From Bacteroidales bacterium (lineage in GTDB: Bacteria; Bacteroidota; Bacteroidia; Bacteroidales; UBA4181), in NCBI GenBank assembly GCA_031275285.1, contig JAISOY010000068.1, positions 1 through 35,902 on the forward strand: a stretch of 35,902 bases of DNA, in the 5' to 3' direction. The notes beneath the pieces are model-generated. The model searched no databases, had not been told where the DNA came from, and was given only the letters and a program-made list of their open reading frames with translations. Positions 23,918-33,418 of this stretch are shown in pieces (position 1 is the first letter of the stretch; every line of letters starts with the position of its first letter). Made by a program: the position numbers and the translations under genes.

Positions 23918-25048
23918 TCAAGGTTGCCTTCCGTATACCTCTATTTCGTATAAACGTACCCGGTTGGTCGTATACGCTGGAATATAATACCTGACTTTAC
24001 TGGTAGCTACTTCATCAAATTCGGCGGAATATTCCAATAGAGTATTCCCACCCATGGTAACAAGCGGAACCCAGGCTCCATCAATTTCCGCTTCAAATCT
24101 GAACTGAGCCTGTGCAGGAGAACCACCCCATGTTTTGAAACCACTGATGACATATTCCTGCCCCAGATCAATGATGATCCAGTGTTCTCCATTCAAATCA
24201 TCAGATACCCATCGCGTTTCATTACCTGTCTTTATCCCGTCAACTGCCATTTGTCCGGTATTGTTTGCAGGATTACAATCGCTATGTGTTACTGTTTTAC
24301 CCAAAGCAACATTGAATGTAGGATAAGTAATTCTGGGTTCGATCACCGTAACTTCCGTATAAAATGTATCGATAGCGGTGGTTTCGGGAAGATATTTGGT
24401 GACGTACGATATGGGTTGTGAAATATCGATCCCCATGATAGACAAAGAGTCGTTCAATTCGCTCTTTATTTTTTCCGAAGTGTAATTCAGGCTTTGATAC
24501 ACGCCATTATTATCCGTATATGTCAGATTGATGCCATATTCTCTTGATGATGCCGTACTTCCAAAAATAATTGACAGTGAATCTTCCACAACACTATATG
24601 CCGCTTTTTTAATAAATTTGGGTGTAGATGCCTGCTGACTGGCAAATGTTTCTCCATAAACATTTACATTGTATTCATCTGTAATCGAGGCGTTCCCTAA
24701 TATATCATAGGCTATCAGCTGCAGGGTGTAATTACCCTCTTCGATTGTTTTTTCATTTCTTCCTATATATGCATCAATTTGATTTCCCAAATCGGCTTCG
24801 GTTATCGGGATACTGAGAAAATCTGCTTTTTGCGACCAGTATATCCGTAATTCGCTGGTACGCGGATCGGATAACCAGAAAGTCAGTAAAAAACGCTCAC
24901 GTCCTGCAAAGAGTTTTACTGAATCCGATTTCGCAATATAGATTATTTCTCCCTGATTTAAATACTCATCCACATTTTCGTTCATATCCGCACAGGATAC
25001 GAAATACAATGCAAATATCCAACTGATAAAAAATAATATTGTTTTCAT
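23918..25048 (-). CDS. Surface glycan-binding lipoprotein with discoidin (F5/8 type C) domain
   Basis: The 376-residue product has a lipoprotein signal (lipobox FVSC, Cys19). The N-terminal half (about 30-130) is a beta domain like DUF4998 of Bacteroidota binding proteins (RFLLTFWLSDPRTSELRIYW). A short middle domain follows. The C-terminal part (about 245-376) is a discoidin-like domain: NVALGKTVTHSDCN, WIIIDLGQEYVISGFKTWGG, RLYEIEVYGRQ. No catalytic motif is visible. It should bind the target glycan at the cell surface next to the SusCD complex. It is 80 bp after the previous binding protein gene and is followed by the strong terminator, so it is probably the last gene of the highly expressed unit. 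Confidence 0.82.
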   Translation of the reverse strand: MKTILFFISWIFALYFVSCADMNENVDEYLNQGEIIYIAKSDSVKLFAGRERFLLTFWLSDPRTSELRIYWSQKADFLSIPITEADLGNQIDAYIGRNEKTIEEGNYTLQLIAYDILGNASITDEYNVNVYGETFASQQASTPKFIKKAAYSVVEDSLSIIFGSTASSREYGINLTYTDNNGVYQSLNYTSEKIKSELNDSLSIMGIDISQPISYVTKYLPETTAIDTFYTEVTVIEPRITYPTFNVALGKTVTHSDCNPANNTGQMAVDGIKTGNETRWVSDDLNGEHWIIIDLGQEYVISGFKTWGGSPAQAQFRFEAEIDGAWVPLVTMGGNTLLEYSAEFDEVATSKVRYYIPAYTTNRVRLYEIEVYGRQP

Positions 25049-25128
25049 ATTCTACATTTTTAAATAATATAAGATTCGCCTCTGAAAAGTTCAAATATTT
25101 TGACTTGTCCTTTCGGCTTTCATTACAT

Positions 25129-26319
25129 TTATTTTATTTTTACCTCCTGTCCCCAGAATCTTAATTCACCGATACAAAGATTTTTGGATTTTGTCCAGGT
25201 TTCATTGCATCTGAAACGGATATATCGTACATTGATCACGTCATCCGGAAATTCAAACTCTTCCCCGGCTTCGGCATATATCTGGTCTTCTGAGGTGACA
25301 ACTCCCGAAGCCGATCCTGACGGTTTATAACTTTCGCACTCGATCAGTCTGGTCCATCCGTCCCAGCTGTCTTTATTCCTGGCCGCATCCAGATCATCGG
25401 TACCCCAGAATTCAAAGTAACGTGGGTTATGCAATGCGTAAGCGTAATTTGTCCGTCCCCAGACCCTGGTTCTGGATAATTTGTATGTCGCATCCAGATC
25501 AATTGTAAAATATGAAAATGTAACATTCCCTTTTATGTTAAGGTAATACATACTGCCTTCAACTCCATAAAGTCCATCCCACAGTTTATTCCATCCGTTT
25601 GAATATTGAGATACTTCATAGTCTGTACCCAGATCCATTTCTTTAAATTTACCAGTGGGTAATTCCATTTCATATCTCGGTTTGATGGTAGTTACCAGTG
25701 TATCAGTAGTATTTTCATATATATCTTTAATGAAAATCCTGAACACTTGCGGAATACTGTCCAATCCTCTTGTCGAATTTTCAGCAGTTAATTCGGTAGA
25801 ATAAAAGGTATCTATTTCTATTTGTTCATTGTCTTCATCCTTCAACACTTTTACGATCAACTGTTCTCTTGACGGATTTTCCCACATCAGTTTTACTCCA
25901 CCCCAGGTTTCAACAGCTTGCAAGGTCTCTCGAACAGCATAAATAGGAGAGTCCAGCGGTTTGATTTTTACTGGCAATGCTTCAGATTCGTTTTGGCTTC
26001 TATCCACCGCGATCAGGTGTATCGTTTGATCATCGCTTTTACCGAACCCTTTGATCTCAATTGTATTCTTAAAGGAAGAGGCTTTCACTTCCATCTTTAC
26101 GCCGAGAGAGTTATAATAAACCGCTTTTACATAAAGTAAATCTGTCTCATTGGGTAATTTGTAGGTTATTTTTACCCGTCCCGGCAAATTTTCCACAACG
26201 GCATCGGAAACAGGTTGCGGCGGAGTATTATCCACAGGAAACTGTCCTACCTCATAATCTTTACATCCCACAAGGAACATAAGAATCAAAACTGTCCAAT
26301 AACTAATAAACTTTTTCAT
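25129..26319 (-). CDS. Surface glycan-binding lipoprotein (DUF4959-DUF5126-DUF5000 type)
   Basis: The 396-residue product has a lipoprotein signal (lipobox LVGC, Cys19). The layout is that of SusD-adjacent binding proteins of Bacteroidota: an Fn3-like N-terminal domain (about 28-122; PPQPVSDAVVENLPGRVKIT), a second Fn3-like domain (about 126-225) and a C-terminal discoidin-like domain (about 250-396; FTIDLDATYKLSRTRVWGR, RYIRFRCNET, IGELRFWGQ). It has no enzymatic motif. It starts 19 bp after the susD stop, so it is co-transcribed with it. The role is capture of the polysaccharide on the surface. The domain names are from memory of the usual architecture. Confidence 0.88.
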   Translation of the reverse strand: MKKFISYWTVLILMFLVGCKDYEVGQFPVDNTPPQPVSDAVVENLPGRVKITYKLPNETDLLYVKAVYYNSLGVKMEVKASSFKNTIEIKGFGKSDDQTIHLIAVDRSQNESEALPVKIKPLDSPIYAVRETLQAVETWGGVKLMWENPSREQLIVKVLKDEDNEQIEIDTFYSTELTAENSTRGLDSIPQVFRIFIKDIYENTTDTLVTTIKPRYEMELPTGKFKEMDLGTDYEVSQYSNGWNKLWDGLYGVEGSMYYLNIKGNVTFSYFTIDLDATYKLSRTRVWGRTNYAYALHNPRYFEFWGTDDLDAARNKDSWDGWTRLIECESYKPSGSASGVVTSEDQIYAEAGEEFEFPDDVINVRYIRFRCNETWTKSKNLCIGELRFWGQEVKIK

Positions 26320-26338
26320 TGTCTTTATATTTTAACCA

Positions 26339-28270
26339 TTACCAATAAGGATTCTGAACCAGATTCGTATTCTTTTGCATTTCCGATGTCTTGATCGGCC
26401 ATAAATAATCTTTAGTGGAAAACGTTAAATTATCTATGTTGATCACCTGATAATATTCCGCTTCGTTATCCGCTTCAATATTCCAGGTGCGTATAGGACC
26501 GGGTATCAGTTCATGCCCTCTTTTCCATCTCCTGATATCCCAGAAACGCTTGCTTTCAAAACTCAGTTCAATCATTCGTTCCCGGTGAATGATCTCTCTC
26601 ATTCCGATCTTCTCACTTGGTTTATCGGCATATCTGGAATAATTGCGCCAGCTTTCGACCACACCATTTAATCCGGCTCTTTTCCTGACCGAATCTACAT
26701 AAGTATAGACTTCCTCATTCGGTGCCTCCAGTGATTCGTTCAGTGACTCTGCATACAACAAATACAGATCGGCCAACCGTATAATCGGGAAAGTATAATT
26801 GATATAAACTCCTGCTCCATTTGTATTTGTCGCAGTAGTGAGGCTGCTTGTTTTTTTTGCCCAGTAACCAGTGATGGAATACCGGTAAGTACTTTTCTTT
26901 CCGGAAGCATCACCCTGTTTCATCTTTATCTGCCAGGCTGTTTCCGTATCGGTACCTTTTCCGACATCCTTATACCTTCCGTTACCGAACCAAATCCCTC
27001 CGTCAAAAGCCAGGTTGGCATAAAATCTCGGCTCCCGGTTCATATGCAGCTTTGCTGTCCTGAATCCCTGCTGTATATAATAGTAATGGGAATCCGGGGC
27101 ATTATCCACCTCAAAACGATTTTCATAATCATAATATTGATCTTCTTCGATGGGTACGCCATTATTGGAATAATACAGTTCGGCCATACCCATGGTCGGA
27201 ACGATCATCCCTCTCCACGGATTGGTATTTGCCATGGCATCCGTAAAAAATGGCATGGTTGTCCGTTGCCGTTGTTGCAAGGATTTGGTGGTTCCCCAGA
27301 TCATTTCGCTATTCCACCTGTCCGATGCTACACAGCGCAGAGTTAACTCCAGCCGGGTAGTATCAGACAATATATAAGTCTGCTGCGTATACCGGTATAA
27401 TGAATGTCCACCCAACAGGCAGGTATCTATTGCATTTTTACAGGCAAGAACAGCCCTGTCCCATTTCGACGGGTCATATGATTGGGGAAATAATTTCACG
27501 CCCCTACTGTCGGTCAGATTGATATATTCGGAATTCCCATTGAATAATGGACTTGCAGCCGTGACTAATAGTTCTGCTTTGATGGCCAAGGCAATCGGTT
27601 GTGTAATACGACCCAATTCCGTAGCTCTCTGTTCAATGGAAACGGGAAGATAGGGGACCGCTTCATCGATGAGTTGGACGATATAATCAACACAATCGTC
27701 AAAAGGATCCCTAAAAGCGCGGACTTCCTCCGTATTCGCTTCAATGGAAATATTTTCTTTCATCAAAGGAATAGGTCCGTACATCCGTAACAGATAGTAG
27801 TGATAAAAAGCCTTCAGGGTTTTTACTTCCGCTATCCACTGTTCTTTTTCAAGCCCGGTCAGTTCCAATCCCACCTCATCGACATTTTCCATAAATATAT
27901 TGCAATGGCGTATGCCGACCCATAGGTTTCGTCCATGATTTTCTCCTGTCCAATAACTTAAATAAGTATTGTTGGCAGTTTGCCTTCCTAACTTAATATA
28001 AAAAGGATAATAATTACCCACATCGTCATCAAGTTCTCTTTTATCTTCAAAATTCCATACTTCATCACTTCCCATAAAGGCAGGATCATTTGCCGGCAAA
28101 CCGAAGTTAGGCATAAAATTGTAACAGGTCGCCAGATATTTCTCGGCCCCTACTTTATCCCTGAATGCATATTCGATGGTGGCCACATTATCCGGAGCTA
28201 CATCCAGATAATCTGCACAGGAAAGTAGAGTACTACAAACGATTATTAAAAGAATATTAATTTTTTTCAT
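26339..28270 (-). CDS. susD-like: SusD/RagB family glycan-binding lipoprotein
   Basis: The 643-residue product has a lipoprotein signal (lipobox LLSC, Cys18). The N-terminal SusD region has ADYLDVAPDNVATIEYAFRD, and the helical repeats include WVGIRHCNIFMENVD and LKAFYHYYLLRMYGPIPL. The C-terminal RagB/SusD domain has IRLADLYLLYAESLNE, then ERMIELSFESKRFWDIRRW, a classic ending. It forms the lid of the SusC channel and binds the incoming oligosaccharide. It starts 13 bp after the susC stop, the usual coupling. The length is somewhat above the common 500-600 residues. Confidence 0.96.
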   Translation of the reverse strand: MKKINILLIIVCSTLLSCADYLDVAPDNVATIEYAFRDKVGAEKYLATCYNFMPNFGLPANDPAFMGSDEVWNFEDKRELDDDVGNYYPFYIKLGRQTANNTYLSYWTGENHGRNLWVGIRHCNIFMENVDEVGLELTGLEKEQWIAEVKTLKAFYHYYLLRMYGPIPLMKENISIEANTEEVRAFRDPFDDCVDYIVQLIDEAVPYLPVSIEQRATELGRITQPIALAIKAELLVTAASPLFNGNSEYINLTDSRGVKLFPQSYDPSKWDRAVLACKNAIDTCLLGGHSLYRYTQQTYILSDTTRLELTLRCVASDRWNSEMIWGTTKSLQQRQRTTMPFFTDAMANTNPWRGMIVPTMGMAELYYSNNGVPIEEDQYYDYENRFEVDNAPDSHYYYIQQGFRTAKLHMNREPRFYANLAFDGGIWFGNGRYKDVGKGTDTETAWQIKMKQGDASGKKSTYRYSITGYWAKKTSSLTTATNTNGAGVYINYTFPIIRLADLYLLYAESLNESLEAPNEEVYTYVDSVRKRAGLNGVVESWRNYSRYADKPSEKIGMREIIHRERMIELSFESKRFWDIRRWKRGHELIPGPIRTWNIEADNEAEYYQVINIDNLTFSTKDYLWPIKTSEMQKNTNLVQNPYW

Positions 28271-28283
28271 ATCTATAATTCGA

Positions 28284-31200
28284 TTAAAATGTCACTTGAA
28301 CCCCAAAATTATATACTTTCTGGATTGGATAGGAAAGACCGTTTCCTGCCATTTCGGGATCCCATAATTTAAAATTACTGAAAGTAAGCAGATTGGTGCC
28401 GCTAAAGTAAAATCTACAGGTTTTCATGGAAATACGCTTGATCCAGTTTTCCGGTAAAGAATAACCGAACTCCACTGATTTCAAGCGCAAAAATGATCCG
28501 TCTCTCATGAACCAGGTGCTTCTTTGAACATTGTTATCAATCATCTGATCCGATAATCTGGGCCACAGTGCATAAAGATTTCTGTTTTCTTCAGACCAAT
28601 AGTCATCGGCATATACCTGTAACATTGCATTTTTGGAGATAACCTTGGTATCATCGTCCGTATCAATAAACGGGGCAGTGTTTGTTGCATCTATCCAGAA
28701 CGATCTTTGCGCCAGTCCCTGAAAAAAGAAAGAAAAGTCAAAGCCCTTATATCCTGTGGACAATCCGAATCCATAAATGATCTGGGGCTCTGTCGGAAAC
28801 CCGATCGGGACTTTGTCTTCATCGGTTATTAATCCATCCCTGTTGATGTCACGGTATTTGATGTCACCCGCCATATATCCGCCATTGAACTGAGCCGGGG
28901 AATTGGCCACCTCTTCTTCATCGACAAACAACCTTTCGGCAATTAACCCCCATTGTTGCGATACAGATTGGCCGATCTTCGATAACCAGGGCATATTTGT
29001 ATATTCGACTTCTTCGTATTCGTCATATTGGGAAACGGCATAAGTAAGGTTTCCGCGGCCACTGATCCACCAGTCGGGAGTGATGTTTTTCTGAATATCT
29101 ACGGATAGGTCTACTCCATGTGCCTTTGCCACCCCCAGATTTGATTGAGGATCGGCTCCCATCAATCCCATGGATTTAGGAATAGAAGCCCGTGATAACA
29201 AAATATTTTTCCTCCTTTCCCGATAATAATCAACCTGTAAATCAACCATATTAAATAACTTAGCCTCTATTCCCAGATTCATTTTGGTGGATCGTTCCCA
29301 GGTAATTAACTCATTGGCATATTTACTGATGGATATGCCGGGTACTGAATAATTCAACTCTTCTCCCCAGGTATAAGCGTAGGAAGCATTATTCATACTG
29401 ACTTCTGAAAGATAAAAAAAGCGTTGATTGGTATTTCCAATGGCATCATTACCTACCAGCCCATATGTCCCTTTCAGTTTAAACATATTTACATATTTCT
29501 TTAAAGAATTTCCCCAGAATGATTCGTTGGATAGGATCCATCCCACAGCTGCAGATGGGAAAAATCCAAAACGTTCGTTTTTGGCAAAGCGTTCCGATCC
29601 GTTGTAGCCAAAGTTGAATTCCCCGAAATAACGCGAATCGTAATTATAGGTAAAGCGACCGGATAATCCTACATTCCGCATAGGAAGAAATGATGTCAGG
29701 GAACCGGCATTGCCCTCTAATTTTTCTCTTAACGTAAAGACCAACAAACCGCTGACACCATGTTTTTCTGCGAATGTCTGGTCATAATTAATAGCTCCTT
29801 CAAAATAGATGACAGAATTTACGTCTTTCTGTCCTTCGCTGTAGGTCAGATAATCGGTACCGCCATTCGTGCCGGATGGGTTTAGTCCGGTTAGGACATA
29901 AGTATCTTCATATTTATCATATCCGGCAACTGCATAATAAAAAGGATTATAAGATCTGGATACATCAAAATAAGAATACCTGGTGGTATTGAATAATCCA
30001 CGCAGGCTTAATCCTTCAAGAAAAAAGTCCAGCTTTTGTTTCAATTCGACCTGTGCAAGAACAGTGGTTTTGGAATATTCCTTATAGCCTTTTACCATGT
30101 CTGCATAGGGATTGATATAATTTCCATTATCATAGTTTCCGAAAAGAATATGTTTCTTGCTTAGATGTGCGCTATCGGGTGTAAAATAAGCAGGGAATAA
30201 AGCGGGATCGGTACGTAATATTTTTTTGTACAGGTCACTGCCTCCATCCAACGGACCGGAATAATCGTCGAAAGTTCCGTGTAAACGAATGACGACCTCG
30301 GTGGTCGGAGTAACATTGATATTTATATTGGAACGCAATAAATAACGCTTCAGATCAATATTACTGTTAAAATTATTCCGTTTGTCTACTTTTAATACAC
30401 CATTGTCCTGATTATAGGTAGCAGCGACATAATAACGGGCCACCTTACCACCCCCGCTCAGGTGGAAATTCAACCGGTGATTGAAAGTCTGGTCTTTGAT
30501 CAGCATATCCCTCCAGTCTGTTGCAGGATATACCATCGGGTTCTTTCCGGCAATAGTATTGCCTATTTTTTCCAATGAATAAGGGATCATCCCTATTTTA
30601 TTGCGGGTTAAAACAGCTTCATTATTCATTTGCATATAGGTGATCGGATCGACCAGATCTATATCTTTAGTCGGCCTGGAAATAGACGTTTCATATCTGA
30701 TAGAGATCGTAGCGGGTCCTTCGCGGCCCTCCTTGGTAGTTACCAGAATAACGCCATTGGCTCCGCGTGCACCATAAAGTGCTGCTGCCGTTGCATCTTT
30801 CATCACAGAAAATGCGGCGATATCATCCGGTTGTAGTCTGGCCAGATCCGTTGAAGTCATTTCGACACCATCGATAAGGATCAGTGGACCTGCTCCGGCA
30901 TAATCAAAAGTAGTCACCCCACGGACAAAAAAGTTGGCATCATCCATTCCCGGTTCTCCGCTGGTCTGATAAGAGATCAAACCGGAAATTCGTCCGGCGA
31001 GTGCTGTGGTTAAATTACTGCTGGGAATTTTCAATTCGCTTGGATTGACCGTGGTGATGGATGCCAAGACACTTTCCTTCTTTTGCTTGGCAAAAGCAAC
31101 CACCGTTACTTCATCAAGTTCGTTTACCTTTGGTGTCAGAGCAACGGTAATTTCGGTTTGTTCTCCTACGATCACCGAATAAGTCTGATAGCCCACGAAA

Positions 31201-31742
31201 GAAATATCCAGTTGGTCTGTTGAAAGGGCTTCGATAGAATAAGATCCGTCGGTATCGGTCATCACGCCGCGGGTAGTTCCATTTATCTGGATAGTTGATC
31301 CGGGTAACGGGTCTCCGTTCTCATCGAGAACTTTTCCTTTTATGGTTTTGGTATTTTGTTTCGGGGCTATTTTTACTTCATTGGCGCTTTCCGGTGAAAG
31401 AACAATTTGTTGTCCCTGAACTTTGTAATCTATTCCGTTTTTTATCAGAACCTGGTTTAAAATATCGGTAATAGTGGTGTTTTTGAAATTTTCACCAATT
31501 TTCCTGTTGATATTGATTTGTTCGTTATTATAGAAAAAAGTAAATTCTGTTTGTGCTTCAATGGTATTTAACACCTCTTTGATGGTCATTCCTTCAACGT
31601 TCATACTCAATCGTTTATTTTGAGCAGAACTTGTTGCAGACAATTGTATTAATGTCGCAAAGAGGAGAAAAAAAGTGATTTTCATTATTCGCTTAACTCT
31701 TCCATAAGGTAATAAAACCTCTGTTATTTTAAATTTTTTCAT
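28284..31742 (-). CDS. susC-like: SusC-type TonB-dependent transporter with STN signalling domain
   Basis: The 1152-residue product imports oligosaccharides across the outer membrane with TonB energy. A long signal peptide (1-40) is followed by an STN domain (about 43-115; MTIKEVLNTIEAQTEFTFFY), a carboxypeptidase-regulatory-like domain (133-203; IKGKVLDENGDPLPGSTI), a TonB-box-like DEVTVVAFA (210-218) and the plug (about 220-345; LILIDGVEM, MKDATAAALYGARGANGVIL). A large beta-barrel completes it, ending with VYNFGVQVTF, an aromatic-terminated last strand. The STN domain is the part that contacts FecR-type anti-sigma factors, and fecR and an ECF sigma gene lie directly upstream. So import should switch on transcription. 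A candidate antisense RNA overlaps its leader. Confidence 0.96.
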   Translation of the reverse strand: MKKFKITEVLLPYGRVKRIMKITFFLLFATLIQLSATSSAQNKRLSMNVEGMTIKEVLNTIEAQTEFTFFYNNEQININRKIGENFKNTTITDILNQVLIKNGIDYKVQGQQIVLSPESANEVKIAPKQNTKTIKGKVLDENGDPLPGSTIQINGTTRGVMTDTDGSYSIEALSTDQLDISFVGYQTYSVIVGEQTEITVALTPKVNELDEVTVVAFAKQKKESVLASITTVNPSELKIPSSNLTTALAGRISGLISYQTSGEPGMDDANFFVRGVTTFDYAGAGPLILIDGVEMTSTDLARLQPDDIAAFSVMKDATAAALYGARGANGVILVTTKEGREGPATISIRYETSISRPTKDIDLVDPITYMQMNNEAVLTRNKIGMIPYSLEKIGNTIAGKNPMVYPATDWRDMLIKDQTFNHRLNFHLSGGGKVARYYVAATYNQDNGVLKVDKRNNFNSNIDLKRYLLRSNININVTPTTEVVIRLHGTFDDYSGPLDGGSDLYKKILRTDPALFPAYFTPDSAHLSKKHILFGNYDNGNYINPYADMVKGYKEYSKTTVLAQVELKQKLDFFLEGLSLRGLFNTTRYSYFDVSRSYNPFYYAVAGYDKYEDTYVLTGLNPSGTNGGTDYLTYSEGQKDVNSVIYFEGAINYDQTFAEKHGVSGLLVFTLREKLEGNAGSLTSFLPMRNVGLSGRFTYNYDSRYFGEFNFGYNGSERFAKNERFGFFPSAAVGWILSNESFWGNSLKKYVNMFKLKGTYGLVGNDAIGNTNQRFFYLSEVSMNNASYAYTWGEELNYSVPGISISKYANELITWERSTKMNLGIEAKLFNMVDLQVDYYRERRKNILLSRASIPKSMGLMGADPQSNLGVAKAHGVDLSVDIQKNITPDWWISGRGNLTYAVSQYDEYEEVEYTNMPWLSKIGQSVSQQWGLIAERLFVDEEEVANSPAQFNGGYMAGDIKYRDINRDGLITDEDKVPIGFPTEPQIIYGFGLSTGYKGFDFSFFFQGLAQRSFWIDATNTAPFIDTDDDTKVISKNAMLQVYADDYWSEENRNLYALWPRLSDQMIDNNVQRSTWFMRDGSFLRLKSVEFGYSLPENWIKRISMKTCRFYFSGTNLLTFSNFKLWDPEMAGNGLSYPIQKVYNFGVQVTF

Positions 31743-31749
31743 ACATTTG
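31720..31749 (+). promoter_or_regulatory. Candidate promoter of the antisense RNA over the susC leader
   Basis: On the plus strand TACATTTG (31742-31749) fits TAnnTTTG exactly. TCTG (31720-31723), 18 bp upstream, is one base from the TTTG of the -33 element. Transcription would start near 31756 and run away from susC, opposite to it. Confidence 0.4.
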
Positions 31750-31755
31750 AGTGAT

Positions 31756-31870
31756 TTTATTTAATATCAATTCAATTATCGAAGCAATCCGATAATGAAA
31801 CATACTGATTAATTAAAGTCATTATGGAGCAGGAAGTGCTGGACCCACTCTCTGCTCTTTTGCTTTTTCT
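31756..31870 (+). ncRNA. Candidate cis-antisense RNA of the susC leader (DonS-like arrangement)
   Basis: A promoter-like pair ends at 31749, and a rho-independent terminator lies at 31827-31866, so a plus-strand RNA of about 110 nt is expected. It is complementary to the susC leader in the 173-bp gap between fecR and susC. In Bacteroides fragilis the DonS RNA has the same place and orientation in an ECF/FecR-controlled locus and represses susC-type genes. A further 7-bp hairpin (31775-31796; ATTATCG/CGATAAT) lies in its 5' half. No coding frame is present. The evidence is layout and structure only, without expression data. Confidence 0.45.
31827..31866 (+). terminator. Rho-independent terminator, plus strand, in the fecR-susC gap
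   Basis: The arms GAGCAGGAAGTG (31827-31838) and CACTCTCTGCTC (31846-31857) form 12 positions with one mismatch and one G-T pair. The loop is 7 nt. TTTTGCTTTTT follows. The T-tract is on the plus strand, although all annotated genes here run on the minus strand, so it most likely ends an antisense RNA. Confidence 0.65.
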
Positions 31871-31915
31871 CGTTCCGGGTTATTTCATAGGCTGCTTGAT
31901 TTTATATAAGAGTTT

Positions 31916-32806
31916 TTAATTATTTTTTTGATGAATCATAATTTTGTCTTCGGTTTGTTCGAATTGTACCGGCAATGCATTCTGGATCAATTGAAATATC
32001 TGGGATATGTCTTCATTACGTACGGTAAATGTTAAACGATAACTTGTTTTCAAATCTTCCGGGCATTCTATTTTTTTTCCATACCAGCGTTCCAGCCGGT
32101 TGATGATATAACCCAGTTCCGCATTGTCGAAATGTAATCTTCCATTAACCCATGTAGTATATCGGGATGCATCAATTTTTTGTATGACAATATCCTGATT
32201 TTCTTTATTAAAAAGAAATTGTTCATCCGGTACTAGGTTCGTAACTGAAACCGAATCATTTGCGGACCGGACATTTACCTTTCCGGAAATCAATACTGTT
32301 TCAGCGGTAGTTGCATCCTGATAATCAGAGACGGTAAATTGTGTTCCGAGTACATTTATCTGTAATTGTCCGGTTAAAACCACAAAGGGCTGTTCTTTCT
32401 GTGGTTTAACATCGAAATACGCTTCCCCGGATAATTTTACTTCACGGGATTTGTCATCAAAAACAACCGGATATTCGATACGGCTTCCTGCATTTAGAAG
32501 TACGACAGTCGAATCGGGCAATAATACACGCATCCGTTCTTCATTGCCGGTTTCATGAGAGATCATCTGGACGGGTTTTGTCCTTCCTGCCAGGTTATTT
32601 AACATATATCCAATACCGAATAATATAACGATTGCAGCAGCAGCCCATAAATAAATGTGAACAAAAGAATTATTTCTTTTCCCTTCAATACTTTTATGAA
32701 TACGTTGCCGTAATAGTCTTTTTTCATCTTCGGGAAATTTATCAACGGCTCCTTCCCTAAAAGTATGGATTATCTTTTCATCGTTTTGAAGATCGTCTTT
32801 TATCAT
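31916..32806 (-). CDS. fecR-like: FecR-type anti-sigma factor
   Basis: The start is ATG 32804-32806; the longer frame begins with TTG four codons earlier. The 296-residue product has a cytoplasmic sigma-binding segment (about 1-45), one membrane span (about 50-70; IYLWAAAAIVILFGIGYML) and a periplasmic FecR domain (about 95-195; RVLLPDSTVVLLNAGSRIEY, SGEAYFDVKPQKEQPFVV, VLGTQFTVSDY). The C-terminal DUF4974 domain (about 225-296; LHFDNAELGYIINRLERWYG) resembles STN and should contact the SusC STN domain. It holds the sigma factor inactive until the transporter signals. It lies 51 bp after the sigma gene and 173 bp before susC. Confidence 0.95.
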   Translation of the reverse strand: MIKDDLQNDEKIIHTFREGAVDKFPEDEKRLLRQRIHKSIEGKRNNSFVHIYLWAAAAIVILFGIGYMLNNLAGRTKPVQMISHETGNEERMRVLLPDSTVVLLNAGSRIEYPVVFDDKSREVKLSGEAYFDVKPQKEQPFVVLTGQLQINVLGTQFTVSDYQDATTAETVLISGKVNVRSANDSVSVTNLVPDEQFLFNKENQDIVIQKIDASRYTTWVNGRLHFDNAELGYIINRLERWYGKKIECPEDLKTSYRLTFTVRNEDISQIFQLIQNALPVQFEQTEDKIMIHQKNN

Positions 32807-32857
32807 CTTTTCTATCAATGGATATGATGAAAAGACACAAAAAGATATTTTTTGTAC

Positions 32858-33418
32858 TCAATCTTCCGGAAAAAAAGTAAAAATAAATTTGTATATCAGG
32901 AAGAATAAGAATACTGGAGGCGAGTCTCCCAACCGCTCCCTTAAACGGATAAGCGCCCGGTGTACTGTGTTCCTGACCGATTGATAATTCATTTGTAATA
33001 ATTCCCCTATATCGGAGTAATTCAGTCCTTCAATGTAATAAAGGTAAATGGCTTCTTTTTGCCTGTTGGTAAGATTTTCAAATGCTTTTTCAATAAATAA
33101 CTTTAATTCCCGGACCTGATCATTTTCTATAAGGACATCTTCATCGGATGACACCTGTAATGCGTAAGAAAAAGAAGCATCTTCGATATAATCTTTTGAT
33201 TTATCCGACAATTCATCCAATAACCTGTTTTTAAATGAGCGCAGAAGGTAAAATTTCAGGTTCTGTACAGAGGATAAGTCTTTCTCATAAAGTTTTACAA
33301 AAACATCATGGATGCAATCTTTGATCATTTCCTTGTCCATGGTAAATTTACATCCGTAGGAATAGAGCATCTCAGCCTGTTCCTCGTAAATCGACCATAG
33401 AAACTTTTTATTATCCAT
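32858..33418 (-). CDS. ECF RNA polymerase sigma factor (FecI/RpoE-like)
   Basis: I place the start at ATG 33416-33418 (MDNKKFLWSIYEEQ), giving 186 residues. The longer frame would begin at 33496, right beside the -7-like box at 33498-33505, and its 26 extra residues fit no sigma domain. Region 2 is AEMLYSYGCKFTMDKEMIKD and CIHDVFVKLYEKD. Region 4 is LTNRQKEAIYLYYIEGLNYS and the helix-turn-helix QMNYQSVRNTVHRALIRLRE. After region 4 comes an unusual hydrophobic tail of about 17 residues (PPVFLFFLIYKFIFTFF). It should direct transcription of the locus, starting before susC, when released by the FecR protein encoded next. Confidence 0.93.
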   Translation of the reverse strand: MDNKKFLWSIYEEQAEMLYSYGCKFTMDKEMIKDCIHDVFVKLYEKDLSSVQNLKFYLLRSFKNRLLDELSDKSKDYIEDASFSYALQVSSDEDVLIENDQVRELKLFIEKAFENLTNRQKEAIYLYYIEGLNYSDIGELLQMNYQSVRNTVHRALIRLRERLGDSPPVFLFFLIYKFIFTFFPED

